NCBI RefSeq assembly: GCF_025822605.1
Contig: NZ_JACKTY010000051.1
Location: 124,001 to 188,000 of the forward strand
DNA length: 64,000 bases
Source of the DNA: Mycolicibacterium komossense
GTDB taxonomy: Bacteria; Actinomycetota; Actinomycetes; Mycobacteriales; Mycobacteriaceae
Reading direction: 5' to 3'
This document shows, in pieces, positions 16,379 through 26,341 of the stretch (within the stretch, counting starts at the first letter, position 1; the number at the start of each line of letters is the position of its first letter). The notes below the pieces were generated by a model. The model saw only the letters and a program-made list of their open reading frames with translations. It did no database searches and was not told where the DNA came from. Position numbers and translations under genes: made by a program.

Positions 16379-17518
16379 CTAGTTTCCTTGGTCTGCGACG
16401 GTGATTGATCCGAGGCGGGCAGGCGCGGCCTGGCCGGCGATACCGCCAAGCCCCTTGGCGAATCCACCTACACCCCACTCGCGGTTACCTGAGCCGATCG
16501 TGTGCGTGGTCTCCGAGAACGCTGGAATGATCGGACTTCCGTTGCGCACCAACCACAACAGTGTCGGATCGGTCTGCTTGCCGTACCAGAATTCGAACAC
16601 GTCACCGTCGCCGGAAGTGATGGCCACGCTCGCGGCCGTGGTGAAGGTGTTGCCGCTACTGACCACCTGGATCGCCGCGACATCATCGCCAACTGCGGCG
16701 CGGATGTGCCCGGCGCCGGCGCGCCCGATCAGATAGGTGTATCCGCCATGTGCCGCCTTCTTCACAAACGGTGCAGACACCACGCCGTTGTTCGTTGACA
16801 GGGGATGTGACTGGTCGACGTAGAGCTCTGTGCGGTCCGCCGAGCCTGATCCCTTCCATACCAGGACGGACTGATCGGCGGAGCCGCTGGATCCGCTGGT
16901 GATCTTCGCTGGACCGTAAGTCCCTGCACCTGGCCCATATCCAGCTAGTGAGTAGGGCGGGTTCGGTAGGTGCGCAGCGGTCCCGTACGCGAACGGGTCA
17001 GTGAAGTAGACGCCGCCACCGCCGGGGATTTCACCGGCCTCGATGCGTGCCTGCAAACGTTGGGCGATGGTGTTCGCGGTCGCAGCGGCCGTGCCGGCGG
17101 ACTGTCCAATTCCGAGCAGTCCGGAGATGGCGTTCCACACATCGAACTTGGTTGCGCTGGCGCCGAGGTCGAGAGGGGTACCGGCGAACGCTTTGCCGAT
17201 CGCGTCGGCGATGCCACTTAGAGGGTCGAGGAACGCGGAAACCACCGCCGACCACAGGTCTTCCGGGGTGGGCAGATTACCGAAATTCAGGTTGTTGAAG
17301 ATGCCGCTGAGCCAGTCGAAAAACTCGGTCAGATCAACACCGGTGAAGAACTTGATGACATCGAGGATTCCTTCGCGGATCTGTTCGCCCGCGTTGCCGG
17401 CGTCTTCGCCGATCGCCGAATACGGATCCGCATACGACGCGATCCCGGACCGATTCGGGTTCCACAGCGAGTTCCCGACGCCGCGGGACTGCGGATGCTT
17501 GTCGACCGCTTTGGGCAT
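16379..17518 (-). CDS. Minor tail protein
   Basis: The protein has 379 residues. The N-terminal third is helical and aromatic (FFTGVDLTEFFDWLSGIFNNL), reminiscent of Gp37-type tail-tip proteins of Rhodococcus and Gordonia phages. A Gly-rich GGGGVYF linker leads to a C-terminal beta-sandwich (about 230-379) that may bind carbohydrate. It is within the minor tail block. Confidence 0.65.
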   Translation of the reverse strand: MPKAVDKHPQSRGVGNSLWNPNRSGIASYADPYSAIGEDAGNAGEQIREGILDVIKFFTGVDLTEFFDWLSGIFNNLNFGNLPTPEDLWSAVVSAFLDPLSGIADAIGKAFAGTPLDLGASATKFDVWNAISGLLGIGQSAGTAAATANTIAQRLQARIEAGEIPGGGGVYFTDPFAYGTAAHLPNPPYSLAGYGPGAGTYGPAKITSGSSGSADQSVLVWKGSGSADRTELYVDQSHPLSTNNGVVSAPFVKKAAHGGYTYLIGRAGAGHIRAAVGDDVAAIQVVSSGNTFTTAASVAITSGDGDVFEFWYGKQTDPTLLWLVRNGSPIIPAFSETTHTIGSGNREWGVGGFAKGLGGIAGQAAPARLGSITVADQGN

Positions 17519-17519
17519 G

Positions 17520-18602
17520 TCAGCTCACTGGTATCAGTTCGAGTGACAGATGCGATTCGAGCGTCGCGTAGGTGTAGCCGCCGGAGCCGCCCTGTCGGTA
17601 CAGGATCACGTAGACGTCGATGCCTTGGCCCTTCGAGATGCGGCCCACCGAGGACTCCGGGCCCACCGCCCGCGACGGGTTCGACGTGTCCGACCAGTGG
17701 TCCCGGATGTGGGCGATCGTCTCCGCGTCCAGCGTCGACGGATCGTAGAGAGCTTTCCCGCACAGCTGGCCCGACTCCGGGGCGTCCGCGCTGCCCTGCG
17801 GCAGATACCGCACTTCCACGCACACCTGCGCCGAGTTGAACAGGCCCGAGCGCTTCCACCGCAGATGCCCGCCCACCTTCAGGTTGTAGGCGGAATCCTG
17901 GCCGACGATCGTCGGCGCGGCAACAACCGTGCGGGCCTGGCTGAACGTGCCCGCCGGTCCGAACGACCCCTCCGGGATCGTGATGTATTTGACCGCCTGC
18001 TGACTCGCGTCGCCCGGCTCCCACCGCTCGTTGGCGGCGTTCCACAGGATGGTCTGCCCGTCGAGTGGTTCCCCGTGGAAGTCCAGAGATTCCGAGATCC
18101 GCGAGTTGTCGCCTTTGGGGCCGATCAGTCCGGGGATCAGTAGGTGGAAGGTCGGGTTCTCGTCGGTGCCGCCGTCCTGCACGACGATCTCGCCGTAGGG
18201 CGTCGAGCTGGCGGCGACGAGCTCGGCTGTTATCGACAGGTTCGGTGTCAGCCCGGGCGGGCCCGGGATAGCGCCGAGGATCACCTGCCAGTTGTCGCCG
18301 TCCCAGATATGCCAGAACCCGGCGATGTACCAGGCGCGGCCCGCGTCGGCGTCACCGAGGCCGTCTGGCAGGTCGGCGGGGTTGGTGATCGTTGACGCAA
18401 ACTCTGGGCGCCAGAACGGCGACGGCAGACCGCGCGGGCCAGTCGGTCCGATCAGCGCGTCGAGTGTCAGCGCCGCCTCGTCGGGCATCAGCGTCAGCGT
18501 GCCGGCGATCATCTGCGGATCCCCGGGGTTGCGGGGCATCGCATAGAACTTGATGTTGACGAATCGCGACCCGATGTAGATCGGTTCGACTGGGATCGTC
18601 AT
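17520..18602 (-). CDS. Minor tail protein with short collagen-like segments
   Basis: The protein has 360 residues from ATG 18602, which overlaps the previous stop (ATGA). Short Gly-X-Y stretches (GPTGPRG, GPPG, GPKGD) alternate with beta domains, and the C-terminal half is a compact beta domain. This is the typical make-up of tail-fibre proteins. It is in the distal tail block. Confidence 0.65.
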   Translation of the reverse strand: MTIPVEPIYIGSRFVNIKFYAMPRNPGDPQMIAGTLTLMPDEAALTLDALIGPTGPRGLPSPFWRPEFASTITNPADLPDGLGDADAGRAWYIAGFWHIWDGDNWQVILGAIPGPPGLTPNLSITAELVAASSTPYGEIVVQDGGTDENPTFHLLIPGLIGPKGDNSRISESLDFHGEPLDGQTILWNAANERWEPGDASQQAVKYITIPEGSFGPAGTFSQARTVVAAPTIVGQDSAYNLKVGGHLRWKRSGLFNSAQVCVEVRYLPQGSADAPESGQLCGKALYDPSTLDAETIAHIRDHWSDTSNPSRAVGPESSVGRISKGQGIDVYVILYRQGGSGGYTYATLESHLSLELIPVS

Positions 18603-19192
18603 AGCTTGCCTTCCTGTCGGAGCCGTTCTGCTTGGCGGCGAAGCGCTTTCGCTTCCTCTGTCTGATCGCTGTCGGCTTCGAACCGGCGGGCGGCGTGCGT
18701 CGTGCCGGCGCTGAACGCCCGCTCCGCGGCGGGCCGGAACATCCGGTCGAATGCCTTCTTCGCGTCCGGCGACATCTGCGCGTGCTGGACATCCATCGCG
18801 GCCTTGCGGCGGCGGGCTTCTTCCTCGGCGTCGGCGAGTAGCGCTTCGGGAGTGTCGAAGCTCTTGGGGATCCACTCGACGGCATCGACCAGGCGGCCGG
18901 TCTCGTCGGGAAGCACCTTGCGGCGGATGAGCGCGAGGTCGTCGTCCTGGGTGACTCCAGCGAGCGCAGCGTGTAGCAGCAGCAATTGCAGTGTGGCGTC
19001 GTCAATTCCGATGATGACACCGTTGAGGGCGTTGACGGCGTCGCGGAAGTACAGCAGCAGTTTGTCGGCGCGCGCGCGGGCTTCTTCCCATTCCTCGGTG
19101 GTGAACGCGTCGATGTAGGGCGACTCTGCGATGCCCGGGATCCGGGGCCGCTGGGAGTGCTTGCCGCGCTTGAGGCGTGATGCCTTGCCCAT
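18599..19192 (-). CDS. Helical tail-associated protein
   Basis: The product has 197 residues. A basic N-terminus (MGKASRLKRGKHS) precedes long charged helices rich in Glu, Arg and Ala. Both ends overlap neighbouring genes, so expression is coupled to the minor tail proteins. It may be a chaperone or structural linker. I do not recognise the family. Confidence 0.6.
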   Translation of the reverse strand: MGKASRLKRGKHSQRPRIPGIAESPYIDAFTTEEWEEARARADKLLLYFRDAVNALNGVIIGIDDATLQLLLLHAALAGVTQDDDLALIRRKVLPDETGRLVDAVEWIPKSFDTPEALLADAEEEARRRKAAMDVQHAQMSPDAKKAFDRMFRPAAERAFSAGTTHAARRFEADSDQTEEAKALRRQAERLRQEGKL

Positions 19193-20928
19193 TAGAAGAG
19201 ATCTCCACTTCCGGCGAGTAGTGCGGCGAAGTTGCCGACGTTGGCGATCGTGCGGAAGCCCCGCGCGATCGGGTTTTCTTCGCGGGAGTCGTCGCCGAAG
19301 CTGACTTGCACGTCGCCGGCGAGTTCGCGGGTTCCTTCGGCGCGGGCCGCGAGGATCTGGTCGGTGTAGATGACGTTGCGGATGTCGGTTGAGACACGGT
19401 CGCCGAGGGTGTAGTCCTGGCCCCAGATGTAGGGGCCTTCGCCGACGTCGAATTTCATCGACGAATAGGCGCGCATTTCTTCGTCGCCCTGCGCTAATCC
19501 GGCTATCGCATTCAGCACATACGCAGTTCCGGTGTTTTGGGCAAAGTGTTCACGGAATGCGTAGCTACCGGCTTGTGCGGATCTGATCGGGTTTACGAAC
19601 CGCTGGAAAGCCAGAAAAACGTCGTCTAGCTGGCCCTGGTAGAGGTTGTCTAGCCCTTCGACGCCGTACTGCTCATAGGCGCCGATCCCGTAATTGATCA
19701 CCTGGGCTAATTGACTTAGTCCATATCTAATAGCCCAGGTGATCGCCATATTCACCCAGCCGGGAGATTTTCCACCGACGATTATGTCGGTGGCCTGCGA
19801 TTTGTGGATTACGCGTTTCTTCTTTTTGACGTTTCCGTATCCGACGTCACGGAACACGATCGGCGGCTGCTGCGGCGCGACCATCAACAGCTTCCGGAAG
19901 AACGGGTCCGTCTCGCCGTCGCCGTCTGTGTCGAGCGGGATGATCGTCTCGGTGATCAGGTCGTCGAGCGTTGCGGCCATCAGGTTCAGGCCGCCGTCGA
20001 GCAGGGTGCCCGTGGGGCCCGTGACCCCGGACTTGTCCTCGAACGACAGGATGATGCAGGCCCGGGTCGGCTTCAGTACCTCGGCCAGCGCGTCGCCGAA
20101 CATGGTGTACGGCGGCGGATCTCCCGGGAGCCAGGTGTAGGCGCGACAGATGACGCCGGCATCCTTCATGACCGGCGATAGGACGGTCTGCGCGTCCTTC
20201 CAGCGGGAACCGATGGTGCACCAACGCGACTGGTCGATGATGGGGTTGATCGGCATCACCTGGACGGGCCAGTTCAGCGGCGAGATGTTCTGAAGCCACG
20301 TCTCCGGGGCGAACACGTTCCGCGGGATCGGATACCAGCCGTTGAGCGTGTAGAGCCGGAACAGGTTGATGAACACTGCACTGGCACAAGTGAATGCAGT
20401 CGGGCCGCCCCAGAGGAACATCTTCGGGATCTGGATCTCCATCGGGAAGATCGGGTTCGCCGCCAGGTAGATGCCGCGCATGTGGCGTCGGTTCGAGATG
20501 CACTTGAGCGTCGTCGTCGGTGGCCGCCCGGCTTCCTCGACGTCTTCGATCGTGAGAACCTTGCCGCCCCAACGGTTTTTGAAGTCGGTCGGATTGTCCG
20601 GATCGGGGTCGATCGTGACATGCAGGTCTTCCTCGACGCGGGTGTCGATGCAGATGATTTCCCGAAGCCAGTCCTGGTGGCTGCCCGAGAACGTGACCTC
20701 CGCGGTGCCGTCGTCGGTGGCGAGCTCTTCCCACATCCACCGGTCGACATCCTCGATACGAGTGATGAAGTTGAACTCTTTGTCCCACAACCGGATTAGA
20801 GGCTTCTTCACCTTCCGGTTCATGTAGGCGTGGCGGCGTTCGAGCAGCTGCATGTAGACCTGCTCGGTCAGCTCGCCATCTTGGGTCTTCGCGTCGATCC
20901 CGCGATCGAGAGTGGCGGTCGACATCAC
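19192..20928 (-). CDS. Minor tail protein, ReqiPepy6 Gp37-like
   Basis: The protein has 578 residues. The N-terminal LIRLWDKEFNFITRIEDV and WGGKVLTIEDVEEAG segments and the central PRNVFAPETW region match the siphovirus Gp37-like tail proteins named after Rhodococcus phage ReqiPepy6. It is probably a baseplate or tail-tip hub component. Its start overlaps the stop of the next upstream gene. Confidence 0.8.
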   Translation of the reverse strand: MMSTATLDRGIDAKTQDGELTEQVYMQLLERRHAYMNRKVKKPLIRLWDKEFNFITRIEDVDRWMWEELATDDGTAEVTFSGSHQDWLREIICIDTRVEEDLHVTIDPDPDNPTDFKNRWGGKVLTIEDVEEAGRPPTTTLKCISNRRHMRGIYLAANPIFPMEIQIPKMFLWGGPTAFTCASAVFINLFRLYTLNGWYPIPRNVFAPETWLQNISPLNWPVQVMPINPIIDQSRWCTIGSRWKDAQTVLSPVMKDAGVICRAYTWLPGDPPPYTMFGDALAEVLKPTRACIILSFEDKSGVTGPTGTLLDGGLNLMAATLDDLITETIIPLDTDGDGETDPFFRKLLMVAPQQPPIVFRDVGYGNVKKKKRVIHKSQATDIIVGGKSPGWVNMAITWAIRYGLSQLAQVINYGIGAYEQYGVEGLDNLYQGQLDDVFLAFQRFVNPIRSAQAGSYAFREHFAQNTGTAYVLNAIAGLAQGDEEMRAYSSMKFDVGEGPYIWGQDYTLGDRVSTDIRNVIYTDQILAARAEGTRELAGDVQVSFGDDSREENPIARGFRTIANVGNFAALLAGSGDLF

Positions 20929-22031
20929 GCGACCGCCATCTCGAAGCGCTGCGGCACCTGGACATACACCTTGCCGCCGGGGATCGAATGCCGAACCGGC
21001 AGCGTGGCCACCGACCGCGGCGGGATCGGGATCGAGAATCCCTTGCCTTTAAACCGTTGCAACAGAGGGATGCCGGTGTCGCCGTATTCGCCGAGGATCC
21101 AGTTCAACAACTCGCTGTTGCGGATGAACTTCTTCAGCAGATCATCTACCGGATCCTTCGCGGTGATCGCGATTCGATGCGAGGGATCGGTGTCGATGAT
21201 CGCGTGCTCGCCCGGCTGCAACTCCGGGACGTCGATCATGTTGGTATCAGTGCGTTTCCGCGTCAGCGTCTCCAGAATGTCGTCGATGAATGGGATCCCG
21301 AACATCCGGCCGAGCTGCGGCCAATCGGACAGCACACCCGAATCCGACGTCGGCGTGGTGAACGCGTTCGGCCCGTCCGGCAGCGACACCTTCCCCGGCG
21401 CGCTGATCACGTAGATCGGCCAGGCGGGCTCGGTACCGCGGTTCACCGCACGCAGCACACCGTCTGACTTCGGACCGGACTTACGGATGAACGGCGCCGG
21501 ACGCACATCGGGGCGCCTCCAGCGCGGCTCACCATCGACCGCTAGGACGATGTCGTGGAGCGAGAACCGTTGCCGCGCCGGATCGTCGGCGAGCGTGCAC
21601 TTCGCGTTGAGCAGCTGCATCGGCACGTACAGCTCACCGAACCGGCGGGTCGTGACGGTGAAGAACCCAGTGTCGTCACGCTTACAGCCCCGCCAGAACC
21701 GAGACCCGGTGTCATACCAGCCCAGCGACGTATCGGACATCAGGCCCAGAGGGAACGAGATCTCTTTGCGGCCGTCGATCGCCCGCTGAAAACGCGGCGG
21801 GCCGTATGCGGGTTTGGTCCAGATCGAATCGAACGGGATGTGGACCAGACCTTCGATGTCTCCGGCGATGAACGCGCCTTCGACGCCGCCTTCGAGACCA
21901 GCGAGCGGCCACACCTTGCCGTCGCTGCCAATCCACTTCAGCGTCACCGCTTCGTCGCGGATCTCCTCGGGGAGGCTCGACCAGGGGTGTTCAGTGGTGC
22001 CGGGGTATCCGGGCACTTCGAGCACGGTCAC
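20925..22031 (-). CDS. Distal tail / minor tail protein
   Basis: The product has 368 residues from GTG 22031, just downstream of the tape-measure stop; an open frame extends further upstream only as a shadow. Features include a beta-rich N-terminus (VTVLEVPGYPG) and a Trp-rich middle. The C-terminal half has PIPPRSVATLPV. Its place directly after the tape measure is that of the distal tail protein which caps the tube. Confidence 0.75.
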   Translation of the reverse strand: MTVLEVPGYPGTTEHPWSSLPEEIRDEAVTLKWIGSDGKVWPLAGLEGGVEGAFIAGDIEGLVHIPFDSIWTKPAYGPPRFQRAIDGRKEISFPLGLMSDTSLGWYDTGSRFWRGCKRDDTGFFTVTTRRFGELYVPMQLLNAKCTLADDPARQRFSLHDIVLAVDGEPRWRRPDVRPAPFIRKSGPKSDGVLRAVNRGTEPAWPIYVISAPGKVSLPDGPNAFTTPTSDSGVLSDWPQLGRMFGIPFIDDILETLTRKRTDTNMIDVPELQPGEHAIIDTDPSHRIAITAKDPVDDLLKKFIRNSELLNWILGEYGDTGIPLLQRFKGKGFSIPIPPRSVATLPVRHSIPGGKVYVQVPQRFEMAVA

Positions 22032-22032
22032 G

Positions 22033-25000
22033 TCAGGCGCCCTTCGGTAGATGCGTGCCGAGCCGGTCCACACTTGCCACTTCGCGGCGGACGACGTTGG
22101 CGATCTCGCCGCTTGTCGGGCCGGAGTCGACGGAGATCGAGACGTTGCGGGACATGTCGACGGGCCCGGGCGCCGGGCCGAGCCCGTTGCCAGATGCCGG
22201 GGATCCCGGCGGCACCATTCCGGGGGCCGCTTGGCCGGCGAATCCGAACGGCAGACCGGACGGTGCCGCCTGTCCGTTGACGGGCATTCCGGGCTGCCAT
22301 CCGGGCTGCTGGATACCGAGCTGTCCGTCGATCGCGCCCTGTAGCGGGCCCTTGAATGCCGACGCCAGGGCGCCGAAAGACTGGACGGCACCGAGATTCG
22401 AGATGTCGGGGAAGATCGAGCCGTCGAGGCCGAGTGATTCCTTCAGGAACGAGCCGAAGATGCCGCCGAGCCCGTCGAAGTCGCCGCTTCCGCGGCCGCT
22501 CGACTTGCCGGGCTTGCCTGGGGTGAATTTGCCCTTCATCGTCTCGGCGAGATCGGCGCGCGCGTCATCGGCTTCGCGCTTGGCCTTATCGACGGCGGCC
22601 TGCGCCGAGATCTTCTGCGATTCCTTGGCGTCGGCTTCGAGCTCACGTTGCCGCGCTTCGGCTTCTTTCACGCGGGTGTCGGCGTCAGCGACTTTCTGAT
22701 TCGCCTCGCGGACTGTCTTCGCGTCCGGCGCGGTGTAGGTGCCGGGCTGCCCACCCGGCCCGACACCCGCTGTCCCGCCGCCGGAGACCGAGTAGCCTCC
22801 GCCGATACCGCCATCGCCGCCGGCGCCTTCGCCGTACATCGCGTTGAGCGGCAAGAACATGTGCTGGTCGAACTCCGGGTTGCTCGCGTTGGCCGCGTTC
22901 CCTCCAACGGTGAAGACGCCGTTCTTTCCGCCGGCCTCGGCGCCCATTCCGTTCGACAAGGTCAGTGCCATGTGTCCGTCGTTCGGGTTCGGGCCGTGGT
23001 CGTACCAGCCGACCGTGACGGTGCCCGGTCCGCCGATACCGGGCCGGAAGCCGCGCTCTGCCAACCACTTCGCGGCGTTCTTCGTCGACATCAGACCTGT
23101 GTCCGGATAGCCCAGCGCGCGGTTGATCACGCGGGCCGCCATCCCCGAGCAGTCCGTTCGGTTGCCCTGGCTGTAGTCGGTCCCCGCGAGATCGGATGCG
23201 GCCAGAACGTCCGGGCTGAAACCACCCTGGTCGAACTTCCACACGCCGAGCTGGCGGCCGGTCTCCTGCCAGATATCGACGGAGCGCTTCCCTCCCTTGA
23301 GGGGGATGTACGCTTCGCCGCCCGTGCCCGGCTCGGCCCACTGAACGAGATAGCGCTGCTCCGGCTGGATCTTCGCCGAGCCGGGCAGGCGGTCGATGCC
23401 ACCGGCGGCTCGTGGATACGGGGCGAGTAGCGGGTTCAGGGCGGGGGTGTTCGCCGGGCCCGGGGCGGCCGGCGTGAGCAGCTTGCTCTGCCACTGGTTA
23501 TAAAACGCCTGCATGTCCGCGTTGGCCTGCGTGAGATCAGGTTTCACCGGCGGCTCGACAGGCTGAGCACCCTGCGTCTTCCGGAACGCGTTCAGGATCT
23601 CTTCGGCTTCGCCGGTGGTCGCTGTGAGTGCGAGCCCGGTCGGCGTCTGCTCGACCTGCACACCGATCGCCTTCAAACGCTCGATCGTCTCCGGTGAATT
23701 GTCAGTGAGGACAATGTCTTTCCCGTTAGGGATTGATGCCACCGCATCCCCGAGCGCGTGATTGAGCGTGGCCGCTTTCTGCGCGGCGGCGCCCTGCTCG
23801 GCGATCGAATCGCGGCTGTGGTCGAGCTTCTTAACGAGATCGTCGCCAGCGTCTGCCATCCGGTACAGGCCATCGGCGAGCCCGAACCCGGCCTCGGCTT
23901 CCTTGCGCCATTGCTCGGCGGTGTCGTGATCGCCGAGCAAGTCGTACACGGAAGCGCCGAATTTCGTGATCCCGCCGTACGCGTCGCCGATCGCGTTGGT
24001 GAGCAGCGCTACGCCACGGATCGTTCCCGATATCGCGCCGGTCACGACCTGCACGAACAACACCGACGCTTCGCCAACCGTCGTGAAGAACCCAATGACG
24101 TCGGCCTCGTTCTCAGTGAACGACTTCGCCAGGTCGCCGACCGCCGGCCCCAAAACTCCGGCGAGCTGCTGCTGCATCCCGTCGACCGCTGTCTCGACGG
24201 TCCGTTCCATCGACTCCCACGACGACGACGCAGTACCTCCGGCCACATCCGCAGCCTTTTGCGTGGCGCCCGCGACATCGCCGAGCTGGCCCACCGCCGT
24301 TGAGAGATCGAACTTGCTCAGTGCGGCCCCGAGATCTTCGGACTGCGTACCGAAAAGTTCGACCGCGATCCGGCTCTGCTCGGCGGGATCCTTGATATTG
24401 CGAAGCCCATCGAGCACCTGGCCGAGCGCGTCATGCGCAGCCGGCCCGCCAGCGGCGATCTTCTCCCGCATCTGGTCCGCGGCTAGGCCCAGCGATTCAA
24501 ATCCATCGACCGTCGTCTTCGACCCGTCGATCGCACGAATGCTGAACTCTTTCAGCGCATCCGCGGCGACATCGCTGTCCCTGGCGCCGGCCTTCATCGC
24601 CTGCGAGATCAGCCCGATAGCCTCCGGACCGGACAAGCCGAGCTTCCGGAACTGAGTGCCGTATTCGTTGATGGTGTCGAGCCAGTCTTCGGACTCGTTG
24701 AGCCCGGCCTGCTGTCCCTTCGTGATCAGGTCGAACGCCGCTGTCGCGTTCGGCGCCAGACCTGTGGCAATGGCCTGATTCGCCGCCCGGGCCACCGCAG
24801 GGATGTCCTCGCCGAGTAGGCTCGACACCGTCTCAAGCTGCGAGATCATCTGCGACTGAGCGCCACTCGATGCCTCTGGATTGAGCAGACCTGACTGGAT
24901 CGCCGCCCGCGCGGCTTCCATGTTCCCTTCGATGGACTCGCCGAAGTTCTTCGTGTACGACTGCGCGGCCGCCCCCGCGATCCGCTTCATCGTCGCGTCG

Positions 25001-25761
25001 TCGACACCTAGCTTCGCCTGAACGTTGGCCTGTGCCTGTTGCTGATCCATCCCGGCGAAGACCTGTTTCGCGATCAGCACGCCGCCAGCGAGGGCGATCG
25101 TCGCAGCAGCAGCGATACCCATGCCGATCGGTCCGGCCTTCGTGCCGAGTGCCTCCAGCGGTCCGCCGAAGCCCTCCATGAACGATGCGCCAGCTTCACC
25201 GCCAGCCGAGCCGATCCGTCCGGCAACACCGGACGCCTTCGAGCTCAGACCTTCGAGCGCGTCACCAGCGTCACCGGCTTTGCCGCGGACCTTGTCGAGC
25301 CACGACAACCCGCCGTCTTTCCCTGCGGACTCCGCCTTTTTCTGCGCGTCGGCTAGCGAGTTCTGCGCTCGCTCAAGAGATCGCGTCTCTGCTTCGACGT
25401 TCCGCAGCGCCGCCGCCTGCCCGCGTAGCGCCTTCTCCCGTGCTTCCTCGGCCCTAGCCAGCGTGGAGCCCGTAGCGCCCTTGTCGCGGACCTCGTTTAG
25501 GCGCTCCTCGGCGACACGCACTTTGCCGGCGGCATCTGCTTCTTTCTCCTTGAGCGCGACGATCTTGTCGGTGCTGGCCTTTACAGCGCGCTCGGCGTCA
25601 GCTACGCCGTCCTTCACACCGCCCGCGATGGCTTTCGACGCAGACTTCGACACACCGTCGAACGCCTTGTCGAGATCACGCCCGATCTTCCCGATACCCC
25701 CCTCGAAAGAGGGGATGATCGGCAAAGCGTAGTAGCCTACGTCCCTTCCGCCGCTAGCCAT
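22033..25761 (-). CDS. Tail tape measure protein with NlpC/P60-like hydrolase domain
   Basis: The protein has 1242 residues and sets tail length. Coiled-coil N-terminal helices (about 30-160) precede a TMP core with hydrophobic spans (GMGIAAAATIALAGGVLIA near 220) and long Ala/Gly-rich helices. Near residues 860-950 lies a domain with Cys in TDCSGMAARVINRA and His in DGHMALTLSNG, the NlpC/P60 pattern. It could degrade peptidoglycan during DNA entry. A second charged coiled coil is near 1040-1110. It is by far the longest gene in the window. Confidence 0.92.
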   Translation of the reverse strand: MASGGRDVGYYALPIIPSFEGGIGKIGRDLDKAFDGVSKSASKAIAGGVKDGVADAERAVKASTDKIVALKEKEADAAGKVRVAEERLNEVRDKGATGSTLARAEEAREKALRGQAAALRNVEAETRSLERAQNSLADAQKKAESAGKDGGLSWLDKVRGKAGDAGDALEGLSSKASGVAGRIGSAGGEAGASFMEGFGGPLEALGTKAGPIGMGIAAAATIALAGGVLIAKQVFAGMDQQQAQANVQAKLGVDDATMKRIAGAAAQSYTKNFGESIEGNMEAARAAIQSGLLNPEASSGAQSQMISQLETVSSLLGEDIPAVARAANQAIATGLAPNATAAFDLITKGQQAGLNESEDWLDTINEYGTQFRKLGLSGPEAIGLISQAMKAGARDSDVAADALKEFSIRAIDGSKTTVDGFESLGLAADQMREKIAAGGPAAHDALGQVLDGLRNIKDPAEQSRIAVELFGTQSEDLGAALSKFDLSTAVGQLGDVAGATQKAADVAGGTASSSWESMERTVETAVDGMQQQLAGVLGPAVGDLAKSFTENEADVIGFFTTVGEASVLFVQVVTGAISGTIRGVALLTNAIGDAYGGITKFGASVYDLLGDHDTAEQWRKEAEAGFGLADGLYRMADAGDDLVKKLDHSRDSIAEQGAAAQKAATLNHALGDAVASIPNGKDIVLTDNSPETIERLKAIGVQVEQTPTGLALTATTGEAEEILNAFRKTQGAQPVEPPVKPDLTQANADMQAFYNQWQSKLLTPAAPGPANTPALNPLLAPYPRAAGGIDRLPGSAKIQPEQRYLVQWAEPGTGGEAYIPLKGGKRSVDIWQETGRQLGVWKFDQGGFSPDVLAASDLAGTDYSQGNRTDCSGMAARVINRALGYPDTGLMSTKNAAKWLAERGFRPGIGGPGTVTVGWYDHGPNPNDGHMALTLSNGMGAEAGGKNGVFTVGGNAANASNPEFDQHMFLPLNAMYGEGAGGDGGIGGGYSVSGGGTAGVGPGGQPGTYTAPDAKTVREANQKVADADTRVKEAEARQRELEADAKESQKISAQAAVDKAKREADDARADLAETMKGKFTPGKPGKSSGRGSGDFDGLGGIFGSFLKESLGLDGSIFPDISNLGAVQSFGALASAFKGPLQGAIDGQLGIQQPGWQPGMPVNGQAAPSGLPFGFAGQAAPGMVPPGSPASGNGLGPAPGPVDMSRNVSISVDSGPTSGEIANVVRREVASVDRLGTHLPKGA

Positions 25762-25828
25762 TGCTCACCAAAGTCAGCGAGCGAAGAGTCCTGCTGACCT
25801 GCGTTAGGACGTCGCCTGAGGGCATGAG

Positions 25829-26341
25829 TTATCCGCCTGCCTGGATATCGGGCGGGGTATAGCGCGATTCGGTCGCAGCGAGCCGGGAGGGGTCGGCGCT
25901 GCGGAAGTTCGTCTGTCCGCCGGACTCCGTCGCATTTGACTCCGGTTGCGACGCTGGTGATATCGCCGACGAGGAACGTGACGGTGCGTCCTGCCGGACA
26001 AGTCCGGCCGCCTCGGTGAAGATCGGGAAGAACTCCCAGAAGTCGCCGATCTTCGGTGCGATGTCAAGGAATCGGTCCCACTGGTCGGTTCCGATCATCA
26101 ACTCGACACCGTCAGGGAAAGTGCCGGCGCGTCCGCGCTGGAAGATCTGCATCGCCCGGGTGGGCCACTCAGACCGTGATGTCGGGAACGTGAAGGTGTT
26201 GTCCCGGAACGTGATCGTTGTCAGTCCGGTCTCGTCGTCGCGTGAGATTTGGTCGGAGAATGGTCGCCTCGACACCGTGTCGTTCTGGTCCTCTTTTTCG
26301 GCCGCTGGTGGTGGCGTCGTGGTCGTCTTGCGTGCGGTCAT
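25829..26341 (-). CDS. Tail assembly chaperone (downstream)
   Basis: The product has 170 residues. The centre (TGLTTITFRDNTFTFPTSRSEWP, then IFQRGRAG and a TDQWDRFLDIAPKIGDFWEFF segment) matches tail assembly chaperones that sit before the tape measure. The C-terminus is Ser/Pro-rich and variable. Its start overlaps the previous stop (ATGA). No slippery heptamer was evident, so I annotate two separate genes and not a G/GT frameshift pair. Confidence 0.75.
   Translation of the reverse strand: MTARKTTTTPPPAAEKEDQNDTVSRRPFSDQISRDDETGLTTITFRDNTFTFPTSRSEWPTRAMQIFQRGRAGTFPDGVELMIGTDQWDRFLDIAPKIGDFWEFFPIFTEAAGLVRQDAPSRSSSAISPASQPESNATESGGQTNFRSADPSRLAATESRYTPPDIQAGG

Noticed and set aside
20925..22391. 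Longer reading of the distal tail gene, extending into the tape-measure region
   Set aside because: The extra N-terminal part is Arg/Ser/Pro shadow sequence; GTG 22031 right after the tape-measure stop gives a normal protein.
25829..26341. A programmed -1 frameshift between the two tail assembly chaperone genes
   Set aside because: No slippery heptamer was seen, and the genes already have a clean ATGA overlap with independent starts.
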